A stretch of 41,410 bases of DNA from Neisseriaceae bacterium (GTDB lineage: Bacteria; Pseudomonadota; Gammaproteobacteria; Burkholderiales; Neisseriaceae). Positions within the stretch are counted from its first letter, which is position 1. Each line of letters begins with the position of its first letter. Under the pieces are notes generated by a model. The model made no database searches and was not told the origin of the DNA. It was given only the letters and a program-made list of their open reading frames with translations. Below are positions 34,159 to 41,349 of the stretch, one piece after another. A program made the translations under genes and the position numbers. The stretch covers positions 1 through 41,410 of the forward strand of contig JAFTFY010000024.1 in assembly GCA_017458185.1 (NCBI GenBank), written 5' to 3'.

Positions 34159-34411
34159 GCAGTGAGTAGTTAGCAGTGAACAGTTGTTTCGTTTTGCCTT
34201 GCGGCAAAACAGTTTATTTTTAGATAACGCTTCGATAAGCCTTTCAGGCTGCCTGAAAGAAAAATCGAAGCGTTATCTAAAAAAATATCCGTCAAGCCGA
34301 AAGGCTTGACTAAATAACTGCTCACTGCTCACTACTCACTGCTAACTGCTCACTGCTCACTACTCACTGCTAACTGCTAACTGCTCACTACTCACTGCTA
34401 ACTGCTCACTG
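34151..34411. repeat. Nested inverted-repeat element with DUS centre (copy B, hairpins exchanged)
   Basis: Same plan as 10320-10506: outer AGCAGTGAGCAGTGAG and ACTGCTCACTGCTCA, hairpins GTTTTGCC-TTGC-GGCAAAAC on the left and GTCAAGCC-GAAA-GGCTTGAC on the right, inner arms TAGATAACGCTTCGAT and ATCGAAGCGTTATCTA, central DUS (34243-34257). In copy A the GTCAAGCC stem is on the left and the GTTTTG stem on the right. The left edge overlaps the ccoI stop codon. Confidence 0.78.
34318..34411 (+). repeat. Heptanucleotide tandem array
   Basis: Thirteen full heptamers of three types, CTGCTCA, CTACTCA and CTGCTAA, plus a partial CTG. The order shows a higher-order period (CTGCTCA CTACTCA CTGCTAA). Complementary heptamers (TGAGCAG, TGAGTAG, TTAGCAG) form the short left arm at 34151-34184. 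Expected to vary in copy number. Confidence 0.9.
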
Positions 34412-34413
34412 TA

Positions 34414-34839
34414 TCAAACCTTGCCCTGATGAATATTCAAATACACCTGCAAATTGTGATAGGCTTGGTTTGTTATGCTGTCTTTCCACAGGGTTTGGCG
34501 GACGGTTTTGGGACTATCCACAAATTGCCACACAATCATCAAGCCCCAATGCGAAACAAAACTGCCCTGCCCCACTCGCACCAGCACGCCGTCTTCGCTA
34601 TGATTAAAAAAAATCACCGCTTGCATATCAGGACGCACTTCAATTTTGCGAATAAAATTTTTGCGTTTTTCTGAATATTGATAATGGGCATAAGCCCAAC
34701 TTATCAATAATAAAATAACAATGATAATATATTGAAAATTAAAAGAAAAGATAACAAAAACAATCGCACACAAATGCAATATCGCCACAACACTGTGTGC
34801 GATTTTTGATGATGAACACTCGATAATAAATGGGGACAT
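34414..34839 (-). CDS. YgfX-like membrane protein
   Basis: 141 residues from the ATG at 34839 (MSPFIIECSSSK); nine further codons lie upstream in frame. Two membrane segments near the N-terminus (AHSVVAILHLCAIVFVIF and FQYIIIVILLLISWAYA) are followed by a small beta-rich domain (EVRPDMQAVIFFNHSEDGVLVRVGQGSFVSHWGLMIVWQFV) and the ending SITNQAYHNLQVYLNIHQG, which resembles the D....FR-LRV-L ending of the YgfX family. In E. coli YgfX (CptA) is paired with SdhE; that partner is not adjacent. Weak similarity by eye, so the family call is tentative. Confidence 0.6.
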   Translation of the reverse strand: MSPFIIECSSSKIAHSVVAILHLCAIVFVIFSFNFQYIIIVILLLISWAYAHYQYSEKRKNFIRKIEVRPDMQAVIFFNHSEDGVLVRVGQGSFVSHWGLMIVWQFVDSPKTVRQTLWKDSITNQAYHNLQVYLNIHQGKV

Positions 34840-34955
34840 AGTATAAAAGCAATGAGCAATGAACAATTAGCAATGAATAATTAAGTTTAATGGCAACTTT
34901 CAGGCTACCTGAAAACCTTAATAAAATGCGTAGGCAATAACACCCAATCTACGCT

Positions 34956-35255
34956 TTAACGCAACAAATTAGGTAAATCCCTGATTGACGGAAATATATG
35001 CACAAAGCGGACAATTTTTTTATCATCATCAACCGTATAAAAAACGGTGTATTTGCGTTCAATGACTCATTTTCGATAAATCGGAATATCCGCATAAACC
35101 GCATAAATTTTGGGATATTCTTTAAGTTGTTGAATGACAGCGTCCAAACTTGCGGCGACTTTTTCGGCGAAATCAATGGAATATTCCGCAATAATGCTGA
35201 TTAAAATTTGTTCCAATTCTAATTCATAAAAAGGGTCAAATTCTATGCGATACAT
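34956..35255 (-). pseudogene. ParE/RelE-type toxin gene with an in-frame stop
   Basis: The first 62 codons (MYRIEFDPFYELELEQIL..AVYADIPIYRK) end at a TGA (35067-35069). Reading on in the same frame gives a convincing toxin C-terminus (VIERKYTVFYTVDDD, KKIVRFVHIFPSIRDLPNLLR) to a TAA at 34956-34958, so a 99-codon ParE/RelE gene carries a single nonsense codon at position 63, not a frameshift. The missing part holds the end of the beta-sheet needed for activity, so the toxin is probably inactive. Start overlaps the antitoxin stop (TAATG). Confidence 0.85.
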
Positions 35256-35467
35256 TATTCGCCCTTATTCGCCTTAATGCGTTCAAGAACGGCAACATGA
35301 AAATTATCAGGCATTTTTTCGGCTTGATAATCGTCTTGGCTCATTCGCTCCAAAGAGTGCAGAAGTTGAGCGTTAATCATCTCACGATAATTTTGCTCCG
35401 CTTTGCGTGCCAATGCGTAACTGCTTTGCATTGTCGCCAAATTCTCTTTTTTAACGGCATACGACAT
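35255..35467 (-). CDS. Antitoxin partner of the broken ParE/RelE-type toxin
   Basis: 70 residues, acidic and helical (MSYAVKKENLATMQSSYALARKAEQNYREM, shown in part; KMPDNFHVAVLERIKANKG at the end). It fits the size and placement of a type II antitoxin: upstream of the toxin, overlapping by one base (TAATG), with AAGGTG eight bases before the ATG. No clear DNA-binding fold can be read. It remains intact although the toxin is interrupted. Confidence 0.75.
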   Translation of the reverse strand: MSYAVKKENLATMQSSYALARKAEQNYREMINAQLLHSLERMSQDDYQAEKMPDNFHVAVLERIKANKGE

Positions 35468-35575
35468 AGCATTTCACCTTAATTTGCAAATTTGCGTTGT
35501 GAATTATAACCCCAAAAGCGGCTTTCAGGCTGCCTGAAAATATTTAATTTACTGTAAGTATGTTATTTTTTTACT

Positions 35576-35655
35576 GCCACACGGATTCGGAATGGCTCAC
35601 GCCATTCCTATTATTTTAAAGATTTTGCGTTAAGCAAAATCGAATCCGTGTGACA
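35576..35655. repeat. CACACGGATTC inverted-arm element with two hairpins (copy 1)
   Basis: Arms CACACGGATTC (35578-35588) and GAATCCGTGTG (35642-35652). Inside: GGAATGGC-TCAC-GCCATTCC and GATTTTGC-GTTAA-GCAAAATC, separated by an AT-rich linker. Noncoding; part of the 345-base gap 35468-35812, which also holds free DUS copies and mosaic copy 5, and no gene. Confidence 0.8.
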
Positions 35656-35670
35656 TTTAAAATCTATCCT

Positions 35671-35810
35671 TTCAGGCTGCCTGAAATAATTTAATGCAAT
35701 GCCGTTTTTAAGGATAGGCTACCCGAATAAATTGCTTGACGCAATTTATTCGGAGATTGCTTCGAGCCTACGGCTCTCGCAATGACGAAATCGCTTTCAG
35801 GCTGCCTGAA
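35671..35810 (+). repeat. DUS-bracketed mosaic hairpin element (copy 5)
   Basis: DUS at 35671-35685 and 35796-35810. Inside: GCCGTTTTTAAGGATAGGCT then ACCC, a 12-bp-stem hairpin CGAATAAATTGC-TTGAC-GCAATTTATTCG (35724-35752), GGAGATTGC, hairpin GAGCC-TAC-GGCTC and CTCGCAATGACGA. The cleanest copy of the family. Confidence 0.85.
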
Positions 35811-35812
35811 TT

Positions 35813-36178
35813 TTATTCTTCACCTTCATCTTCATCAAAATCATCATCTTCTTCGGCTTCCAAATCCACAACCATATCGTGAATTTCCACTTCAAAAAAT
35901 GCCCAGAATGTTTCTATCGACATATTTTCGGGGAAATCGTCTTCGCTCATCACCCAAGATGACAGTTCCGCTTCCATAATTTCTGCATATTTTTCACCGA
36001 TATACGCCATATTTTGTTCAGGCGTATCGGCTTCGGGAATAAGATAAATCGTAGGATTGGCACGCAGTTGTTCTAATGTCAGCGGCATATCGCCGTTTTT
36101 TTGGGCTACCGCATTCACCCATTCCAAACATTTTTGTGTCGGACGAATAGTTGCGGCGGCGGTGTCGATAAAAAACAT
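35813..36178 (-). CDS. Conserved-looking small protein with acidic tail, function unknown
   Basis: 121 residues. The ATG at 36178 (MFFIDTAAATIRP) is chosen because CAGGAG lies seven bases upstream; the frame extends further but crosses a DUS. The N-terminal half (PTQKCLEWVNAVAQ, PLTLEQLRANPTIYLIPEAD) looks like a folded domain, the middle has NMSIETFWAFFEVEIHDMVVDL, and the last 15 residues are almost all Asp and Glu. No signal peptide. I recognise no named family. The acid tail may help solubility or bind a basic partner; that is inference. Confidence 0.75.
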   Translation of the reverse strand: MFFIDTAAATIRPTQKCLEWVNAVAQKNGDMPLTLEQLRANPTIYLIPEADTPEQNMAYIGEKYAEIMEAELSSWVMSEDDFPENMSIETFWAFFEVEIHDMVVDLEAEEDDDFDEDEGEE

Positions 36179-36298
36179 GTGCATACTCCTGAATAAAAAC
36201 GCCAACATTATAAAATATTTCAGGCAGCCTGAAACCCAAAAACAAATCTTTCTCAATTTTCGTTAGAATAGTGCTTTTTTGTATGCAGGGAAAATGCG

Positions 36299-37792
36299 AT
36301 GGGTCAGTTTAATCCGATGTTTGTAACCTTTGCGGTGTATTTAATCACCGTGTTGTTAATCGGTGTTGCCGCTTATTATGCCACGCATAATTTTGGCGAT
36401 TATATTTTGGGCGGCAGGCGTTTGGGCGGCTTTGTTACGGGCATGTCGGCGGGTGCGTCTGATATGTCGGGCTGGTTGCTTATGGGCTTGCCTGGTGCGG
36501 TTTATGCCGCAGGTTTGTGCGAAATTTGGATTGCCATCGGTTTGACCATCGGGGCATATTTAAACTGGCTGTTTGTGGCGGGGCGTTTGCGGACGCATAC
36601 CGAATACAATAACAACGCTTTAACGCTGCCTGAATATTTTGCTCATCGTTTTGGCGAATATGAAAAGGCGTTAAAGGTGATTTCTGCCACGATTATTTTG
36701 TTTTTCTTCACTATTTATTGTTCATCGGGCATTGTCGCAGGGGCAAGATTGTTTGAAAACTTGTTCGGTTTATCCTACACCCAAGCGATGTGGTTAGGTG
36801 CAGGAGCAACCATTGCCTATACCTTTATCGGCGGCTTTTTGGCAGTCAGTTGGACAGACACCATTCAAGCGTCTTTAATGTTTTTCGCCCTGATTTTAAC
36901 GCCGATTATGGTGATTGTCGGCGTGGGCGGATTTAATGAAACGGCTGCCGCCATTCAATTAGCGGTAGAACAAAATGGCATTAAATACAACAGTTTATTG
37001 ACAGGCACTTCTTTCATCGGCATTATCAGTGCGGCAGCATGGGGCTTGGGTTATTTTGGACAACCGCATATTTTGGCTCGCTTTATGGCGGCAGAAAATG
37101 TGGCTGCACTCAAAAAAGCCCGCCGTTTCAGCATTATCTGGATGATTTTGTGCTTGGCAGGCACTTGTGCCATCGGTTATGTGGGCATTGCTTACTTTAT
37201 CAAACACCCTGACGCGGCGGCGGCTTTGGGCGAAAATCCCGAACGCATTTTTATTGTTTTTGCTCAATTATTATTCAATCCGTGGATTGCAGGCGTGTTA
37301 TTGTCGGCAATTTTAGCGGCGATTATGAGTACTTTAAGTTGCCAGTTATTAGTCTGTTCGTCTGCGATTACCGAAGATTTTTACAAAGGCTTTTTGCGTC
37401 CGACAGCAGAACAAAAAGAACTGGTTTGGGTGGGGCGTTTAATGGTGCTGGCTGTGGCTGTGGTCGCCATTATTTTAGCCGCCGACCCAAATAACAGCGT
37501 CATGAAGTTAGTCAATTACGCTTGGGGTGGCTTTGGTGCAGCGTTTGGACCGATTGTACTGTTGTCGGTTTTGTGGAAACGCATTACTGCCAAAGGTGCG
37601 TTGTGCGGTATGTTAGTCGGTGCGATTACCGTGGTAGCGTGGAAGAATCTTGGCACACCATTATATGAAATCGTGCCAGGCTTTATCGCTTGCGGCATTG
37701 TGGCGATTGTGGTGTCTTTGTTAGACAAACCCAAAGCCGCTGTGGTAGAACGCTTTATCGAAGCCGACAAAGCCTATAAAGCACAGTTGTAA
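36299..37792 (+). CDS. putP: Sodium/proline symporter PutP
   Basis: 497 residues (E. coli PutP 502), about thirteen membrane segments. It imports proline with Na+ across the inner membrane. Family signatures: GDYILGGRRLGGFVTGMSAGASDMSGWLLMGLPGA near residues 33-67, LTLPEYFAHRF, GFLAVSWTDTIQASLM, GYFGQPHILARFMA, and ILAAIMSTLSCQLLVCSSAI. The start has CAGGGA eight bases upstream. The putA gene for proline oxidation is not nearby. A TTTTCGTTAGAATA motif, shared with purL and ubiB leaders, lies about 40 bases upstream. Confidence 0.95.
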   Translation: MGQFNPMFVTFAVYLITVLLIGVAAYYATHNFGDYILGGRRLGGFVTGMSAGASDMSGWLLMGLPGAVYAAGLCEIWIAIGLTIGAYLNWLFVAGRLRTHTEYNNNALTLPEYFAHRFGEYEKALKVISATIILFFFTIYCSSGIVAGARLFENLFGLSYTQAMWLGAGATIAYTFIGGFLAVSWTDTIQASLMFFALILTPIMVIVGVGGFNETAAAIQLAVEQNGIKYNSLLTGTSFIGIISAAAWGLGYFGQPHILARFMAAENVAALKKARRFSIIWMILCLAGTCAIGYVGIAYFIKHPDAAAALGENPERIFIVFAQLLFNPWIAGVLLSAILAAIMSTLSCQLLVCSSAITEDFYKGFLRPTAEQKELVWVGRLMVLAVAVVAIILAADPNNSVMKLVNYAWGGFGAAFGPIVLLSVLWKRITAKGALCGMLVGAITVVAWKNLGTPLYEIVPGFIACGIVAIVVSLLDKPKAAVVERFIEADKAYKAQL

Positions 37793-37804
37793 AAAGCATT
37801 TTGA

Positions 37805-37880
37805 TAGTCAAACAAATTCAAAACAATAACAGGCAGCAAGGCTTGGCAGACGCATCAGTGTTTTGAAGTTGTTTGACAAT
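37805..37880. repeat. Short Correia-like element between putP and ubiB
   Basis: Terminal inverted repeats TAGTCAAACAAATTCAAAAC (37805-37824) and GTTTTGAAGTTGTTTGAC (37860-37877), one mismatch in 18. The interior is only about 35 bases (CAGGCAGCAAGGCTTGG), so it is an internally deleted relative of the element at 8530. Confidence 0.65.
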
Positions 37881-37985
37881 ACAAACCGTTCAGGCAAGCA
37901 CAAAAAAAACTTAACGCAACACAAGCGAGTGTTTTGAATTTTCGTTAAAATAACGCTTTTATTCAGGCAGCCTGAAATTAGTTTT

Positions 37986-39527
37986 ATGAAATCGATTACG
38001 CGTTTTTTTGCCATTCTTCACACCGTTTATGCTTATGGCTTGGCGGATTTAATTCGTCTGCCTTTGAAGTCGAAATTGTTGCGTTTTTTCACGCATTTTG
38101 TGCCTGTGCCACGCAAAATGAAAAGCGTGCCGCTGCCTGAACGGGTGCGTTTGGCGTTGGAGCATTTGGGGCCGATTTTTGTTAAATTCGGGCAAGTGTT
38201 ATCCACGCGTCCTGATATTTTGTCCCCCGCTTACGCCAAAGAATTAGCACGATTGCAAGACGATGTGCCGCCGTTTGACGGTGCGATTGCCATTCAAACC
38301 ATAGAAAACGAGTTTGGCAAGCCGATTGCTGACATTTACGCCGAATTTGATGAAACCCCTGTTGCCAGTGCGTCTATTGCCCAAGTGCATTGTGCTTATC
38401 TATTTGATAATAATAAACAAAAATGCAAAAAAGTTGCGGTAAAAGTATTGCGTCCGAATATTCGCAAAGTGATTGAAAAAGATTTGGCTTTGATGAAAAT
38501 GGGGGCAAATTTTATACAAAAATTGCTGCCTGACGGCAAACGCCTAAAACCGCGTGAAGTGGTTGCCGAGTTTGATAAATACTTGCATGACGAAATCGAC
38601 TTAATGAACGAAGCGGCAAATGCCGCACAAATCAAACGCCAGTTCAAAGATAGCAACATGCTGATTGTGCCTGATGTTTATTTTGAATGGACAAGCCGCG
38701 AAGTTTTAACGCTCGAATGGATGAACGGCACGCCTGTTTCGGATATACAAACCTTAAAAAACAAAGGCATAGACTTAAAAAAATTGTCTAAATTTGGCGT
38801 AGAAATTTTCTTTACCCAAGTGTTTGAATACGGTTTTTTCCACGCCGATATGCACCCTGGCAATATTTTTGTAGCCGATGACGGGCGTTACATTGCACTG
38901 GATTTTGGCATAGTCGGTTCGCTAACAGACTACGACAAACGCTATTTGGCGATTAACTTTTTGGCGTTTTTCAATCGCGATTACAAACGCGTGGCAACCG
39001 CACACATAGAATCAGGCTGGGTGCCTGAAAATACCAGAGCGGAAGAATTAGAAGCCGCAGTTCGCACGGTGTGCGAGCCGATTTTCAACAAGCCGTTGTC
39101 GCAAATTTCGTTTGGTATGGTGTTAATGCGTTTGTTTGAAACCAGCCGCCGTTTTAATGTGGAAATTCAACCGCAATTAGTTTTATTACAAAAAACCATG
39201 CTCAATATCGAAGGTTTGGGCAGACAATTAGACCCTGATTTAGACCTGTGGGCAACCGCCAAGCCATTTTTAACCCGTTGGATGCAAAACCAAGTGGGCA
39301 TCAAAGCCCTGTGGCGAAACATTAAAAACGAAGCCCCCGAATGGGCAAGAATCCTGCCCGCCCTACCCCGCCGCTTAAACAACGCATTAGATGACGACAG
39401 AGCCTTATTCAAAAAAGAACTCGCCCAACTGGTGAAAACCCAAAAACGCCAAACGCAGTTAATCGGCTTCACCCTAATTTGCTGGCTGATTTTGTTGGGG
39501 CTGTTGATTTGGTTGAGTGTAAAATAA
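37986..39527 (+). CDS. ubiB: Ubiquinone biosynthesis accessory kinase/ATPase UbiB
   Basis: 513 residues. UbiB is an atypical kinase-like ATPase of the ABC1/ADCK family on the inner membrane, needed for ubiquinone synthesis. Family features: KFGQVLSTRPDILS, the Ala-rich nucleotide loop as ASASIAQVH, KKVAVKVLRPNIRK (ATP-binding Lys), FFHADMHPGNIFV and ALDFGIVGSL; then a C-terminal membrane anchor (LIGFTLICWLILLGLLIWL). Length is slightly less than E. coli (546). A DUS (37962-37976) ends ten bases before the ATG, leaving little room for a Shine-Dalgarno. Confidence 0.96.
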   Translation: MKSITRFFAILHTVYAYGLADLIRLPLKSKLLRFFTHFVPVPRKMKSVPLPERVRLALEHLGPIFVKFGQVLSTRPDILSPAYAKELARLQDDVPPFDGAIAIQTIENEFGKPIADIYAEFDETPVASASIAQVHCAYLFDNNKQKCKKVAVKVLRPNIRKVIEKDLALMKMGANFIQKLLPDGKRLKPREVVAEFDKYLHDEIDLMNEAANAAQIKRQFKDSNMLIVPDVYFEWTSREVLTLEWMNGTPVSDIQTLKNKGIDLKKLSKFGVEIFFTQVFEYGFFHADMHPGNIFVADDGRYIALDFGIVGSLTDYDKRYLAINFLAFFNRDYKRVATAHIESGWVPENTRAEELEAAVRTVCEPIFNKPLSQISFGMVLMRLFETSRRFNVEIQPQLVLLQKTMLNIEGLGRQLDPDLDLWATAKPFLTRWMQNQVGIKALWRNIKNEAPEWARILPALPRRLNNALDDDRALFKKELAQLVKTQKRQTQLIGFTLICWLILLGLLIWLSVK

Positions 39528-39534
39528 AAATGCG

Positions 39535-39669
39535 TTCAGGCTGCCTGAAACCCCTTGTCGTCATTGCGATGAGCGACAGCGAAGAAGCAATCTCCTAAAA
39601 ATCCGCAAGGATTTTTAGGGTAGCCTATCCTAAAAACGACAACGCAAAAATAGTTTCAGGCAGCCTGAA
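39535..39669 (-). repeat. DUS-bracketed mosaic hairpin element (copy 6, inverted)
   Basis: DUS at 39535-39549 and 39655-39669. Read on the minus strand: AGGATAGGCTACCC, CCTAAAAATCC-TTGC-GGATTTTTAGG (the same hairpin as the copy at 6248), AGATTGCTTC, and CGCAATGACGA. Lies just after ubiB. Confidence 0.85.
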
Positions 39670-39687
39670 AGCATAGATTTTTTAAAT

Positions 39688-39775
39688 GCCACACGGATTC
39701 GATTTTGCTCACGCAAAATCTTTAAATCAGAAAAATTTTAAAGGAAAACCGTTAGGTTTTCCGAATCCGTGTGGC
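39688..39775. repeat. CACACGGATTC inverted-arm element with two hairpins (copy 2)
   Basis: Arms GCCACACGGATTC (39688-39700) and GAATCCGTGTGGC (39763-39775), 13 bp perfect. Hairpins GATTTTGC-TCAC-GCAAAATC and GGAAAACC-GTTA-GGTTTTCC. Relative to copy 1 the loops TCAC and GTTA keep their places while the stems differ, and the GATTTTGC stem has moved from second to first position. Confidence 0.85.
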
Positions 39776-39844
39776 AATAAAAAAATGGAATGATTACAGT
39801 AGATTAAGTATATTTAACTTCACACACGACTTATTGAACGCTGT

Positions 39845-39951
39845 TTCAGGCAGCCTGAACGATTAGTTTCGCTCTTCGTAGTTAGGAGATTGCCACGATT
39901 TTTTCTTACGAAAAAATCTCGCAATGACAGTGTGGGTTCAGGCTGCCTGAA
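39845..39951 (+). repeat. DUS-bracketed mosaic hairpin element (copy 7, lacking the first half)
   Basis: DUS at 39845-39859 and 39937-39951. Contains GGAGATTGC, hairpin GATTTTTTC-TTAC-GAAAAAATC and CTCGCAATGAC, but not the GATAGGCTACCC block or first hairpin. Ends 20 bases before radA. The 444-base gap 39528-39971 consists of this and the two preceding elements; no gene is seen. Confidence 0.75.
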
Positions 39952-39971
39952 AAAACAGGAACAAACAACTT

Positions 39972-41348
39972 ATGGCAAAAATCAAAACGCAATTTGTATG
40001 CAGTGAATGTGGCGGTGTGTCGCCCAAGTGGCAGGGCAAGTGTCCGCATTGTGGGCAGTGGAATACGCTCACCGAAGAAACCGCAGTATCGTCTGATAAC
40101 ACGGCGGCGAGATTTCGTTCTTGGACGGGGCAAACGGCTGCTATTCAGGAATTAGCCAGCGTTGCTGCCGAAGAAACGCCACGCATACCTTGTGGCAGTG
40201 CGGAATTAGACCGCGTTTTAGGCGGCGGCTTGGTGGCTGGGGCGATGATTTTATTAGGCGGCGACCCAGGTATCGGTAAATCGACTTTGCTTTTGCAAAT
40301 TTTATCGCAATTAGCCAAAACGCAAAAAGTGCTGTATGTATCAGGCGAAGAATCCGCCGCCCAAGTTGCCCTGCGTTCGCAGCGATTAGGCTTATCGCGT
40401 GAAGGCGTGGCATTGCTGCCTGAAATTCGTTTGCAGGCGATTTTGCATATCTTAAATCAAGAAAAACCAGCGGTGGCGGTGATTGACTCCATTCAAACCG
40501 TGTATTCGGAAGAAATCAATTCCGCACCAGGTTCGGTGTCGCAGGTTCGAGAATGTGCGGCACAACTCACACGCCTTGCCAAGCAAAACGGCATTACGAT
40601 AATTGTGGTGGGGCATGTAACCAAAGACGGAGCGATTGCAGGGCCGCGAGTGTTAGAGCATATTGTCGATACGGTGTTGTATTTTGAAGGCGACACGCAT
40701 TCTAATTATCGTATGATTCGAGCGATTAAAAATCGCTTTGGTGCCGCCAACGAATTAGGCGTGTTTGCGATGACCGATAAGGGTTTGAAAGGCGTTGCCA
40801 ATCCGTCTGCGATTTTTCTATCGGGCTATCGGGACGATGTAGCAGGCTCCTGCGTTTTGGTAACGCAAGAAGGCACGCGTTCTTTATTAGTGGAAATTCA
40901 GGCGTTGGTGTCAGACGCACACGGCTTTACGCCCAAACGCTTGGCAGTGGGATTAGACCAAAATCGTTTGAGTATGCTAATTGCTGTGTTATCAAGATAT
41001 TCAGGCGTGGTATTTTTCGACCAAGATGTGTTTTTAAATGCCGTAGGCGGCGTGAAAATCATCGAACCCGCCGCCGATTTAGCGGTAATGTTAGCGATGT
41101 TATCGAACTTCAAAAACCGCCCCCTGCCTCCAAAAACCGTGATTTTCGGCGAAGTAGGCTTATCAGGCGAAGTTCGCCCTGTGGCACGCGGTCAAGAACG
41201 CTTAAAAGAAGCAGAAAAATTAGGTTTTACCTGTGCGATTATCCCCAAAGCGAATATGCCCAAAAACACCAAAGATTTTCCCAAACTAAATATTATCGGC
41301 GTATCCACAGTGGCAGAGGCAGTGAGTGCGGGGTTTCAGGCTGCCTGA
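39972..41348 (+). CDS. radA: DNA repair/recombination protein RadA (Sms)
   Basis: 458 residues (E. coli 460). RadA is a RecA-like ATPase that promotes branch migration in recombination and, in transformable bacteria, aids incoming DNA. Domains: zinc finger with Cys10, Cys13, Cys24, Cys27 (CSECGGVSPKWQGKCPHC); Walker A GGDPGIGKST at 96-105; RadA-specific KNRFGAANELGVF; and a Lon-like C-terminal domain. Start preceded by AGGAAC and, before that, a DUS. The gene ends in a DUS: TTT CAG GCT GCC TGA gives Phe-Gln-Ala-Ala-stop. Confidence 0.97.
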   Translation: MAKIKTQFVCSECGGVSPKWQGKCPHCGQWNTLTEETAVSSDNTAARFRSWTGQTAAIQELASVAAEETPRIPCGSAELDRVLGGGLVAGAMILLGGDPGIGKSTLLLQILSQLAKTQKVLYVSGEESAAQVALRSQRLGLSREGVALLPEIRLQAILHILNQEKPAVAVIDSIQTVYSEEINSAPGSVSQVRECAAQLTRLAKQNGITIIVVGHVTKDGAIAGPRVLEHIVDTVLYFEGDTHSNYRMIRAIKNRFGAANELGVFAMTDKGLKGVANPSAIFLSGYRDDVAGSCVLVTQEGTRSLLVEIQALVSDAHGFTPKRLAVGLDQNRLSMLIAVLSRYSGVVFFDQDVFLNAVGGVKIIEPAADLAVMLAMLSNFKNRPLPPKTVIFGEVGLSGEVRPVARGQERLKEAEKLGFTCAIIPKANMPKNTKDFPKLNIIGVSTVAEAVSAGFQAA

Positions 41349-41349
41349 A
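41335..41349 (+). repeat. DUS supplying the stop codon of radA
   Basis: TTCAGGCTGCCTGAA with the radA TGA at 41346-41348 inside it. After it the last 61 bases of the window hold only a small TGTGGC/GCCACA hairpin and no gene start. Confidence 0.9.

Noticed and set aside
35067..35069. Programmed read-through or selenocysteine at the toxin TGA
   Set aside because: No SECIS-like hairpin is evident right after the codon and the position is not a Cys in this toxin family; a simple nonsense mutation explains it better.
34949..35191. 80-residue minus-strand frame in the toxin region
   Set aside because: It is a different frame from the toxin; the ParE/RelE C-terminus lies in the original frame after the TGA, so there is no frameshift.
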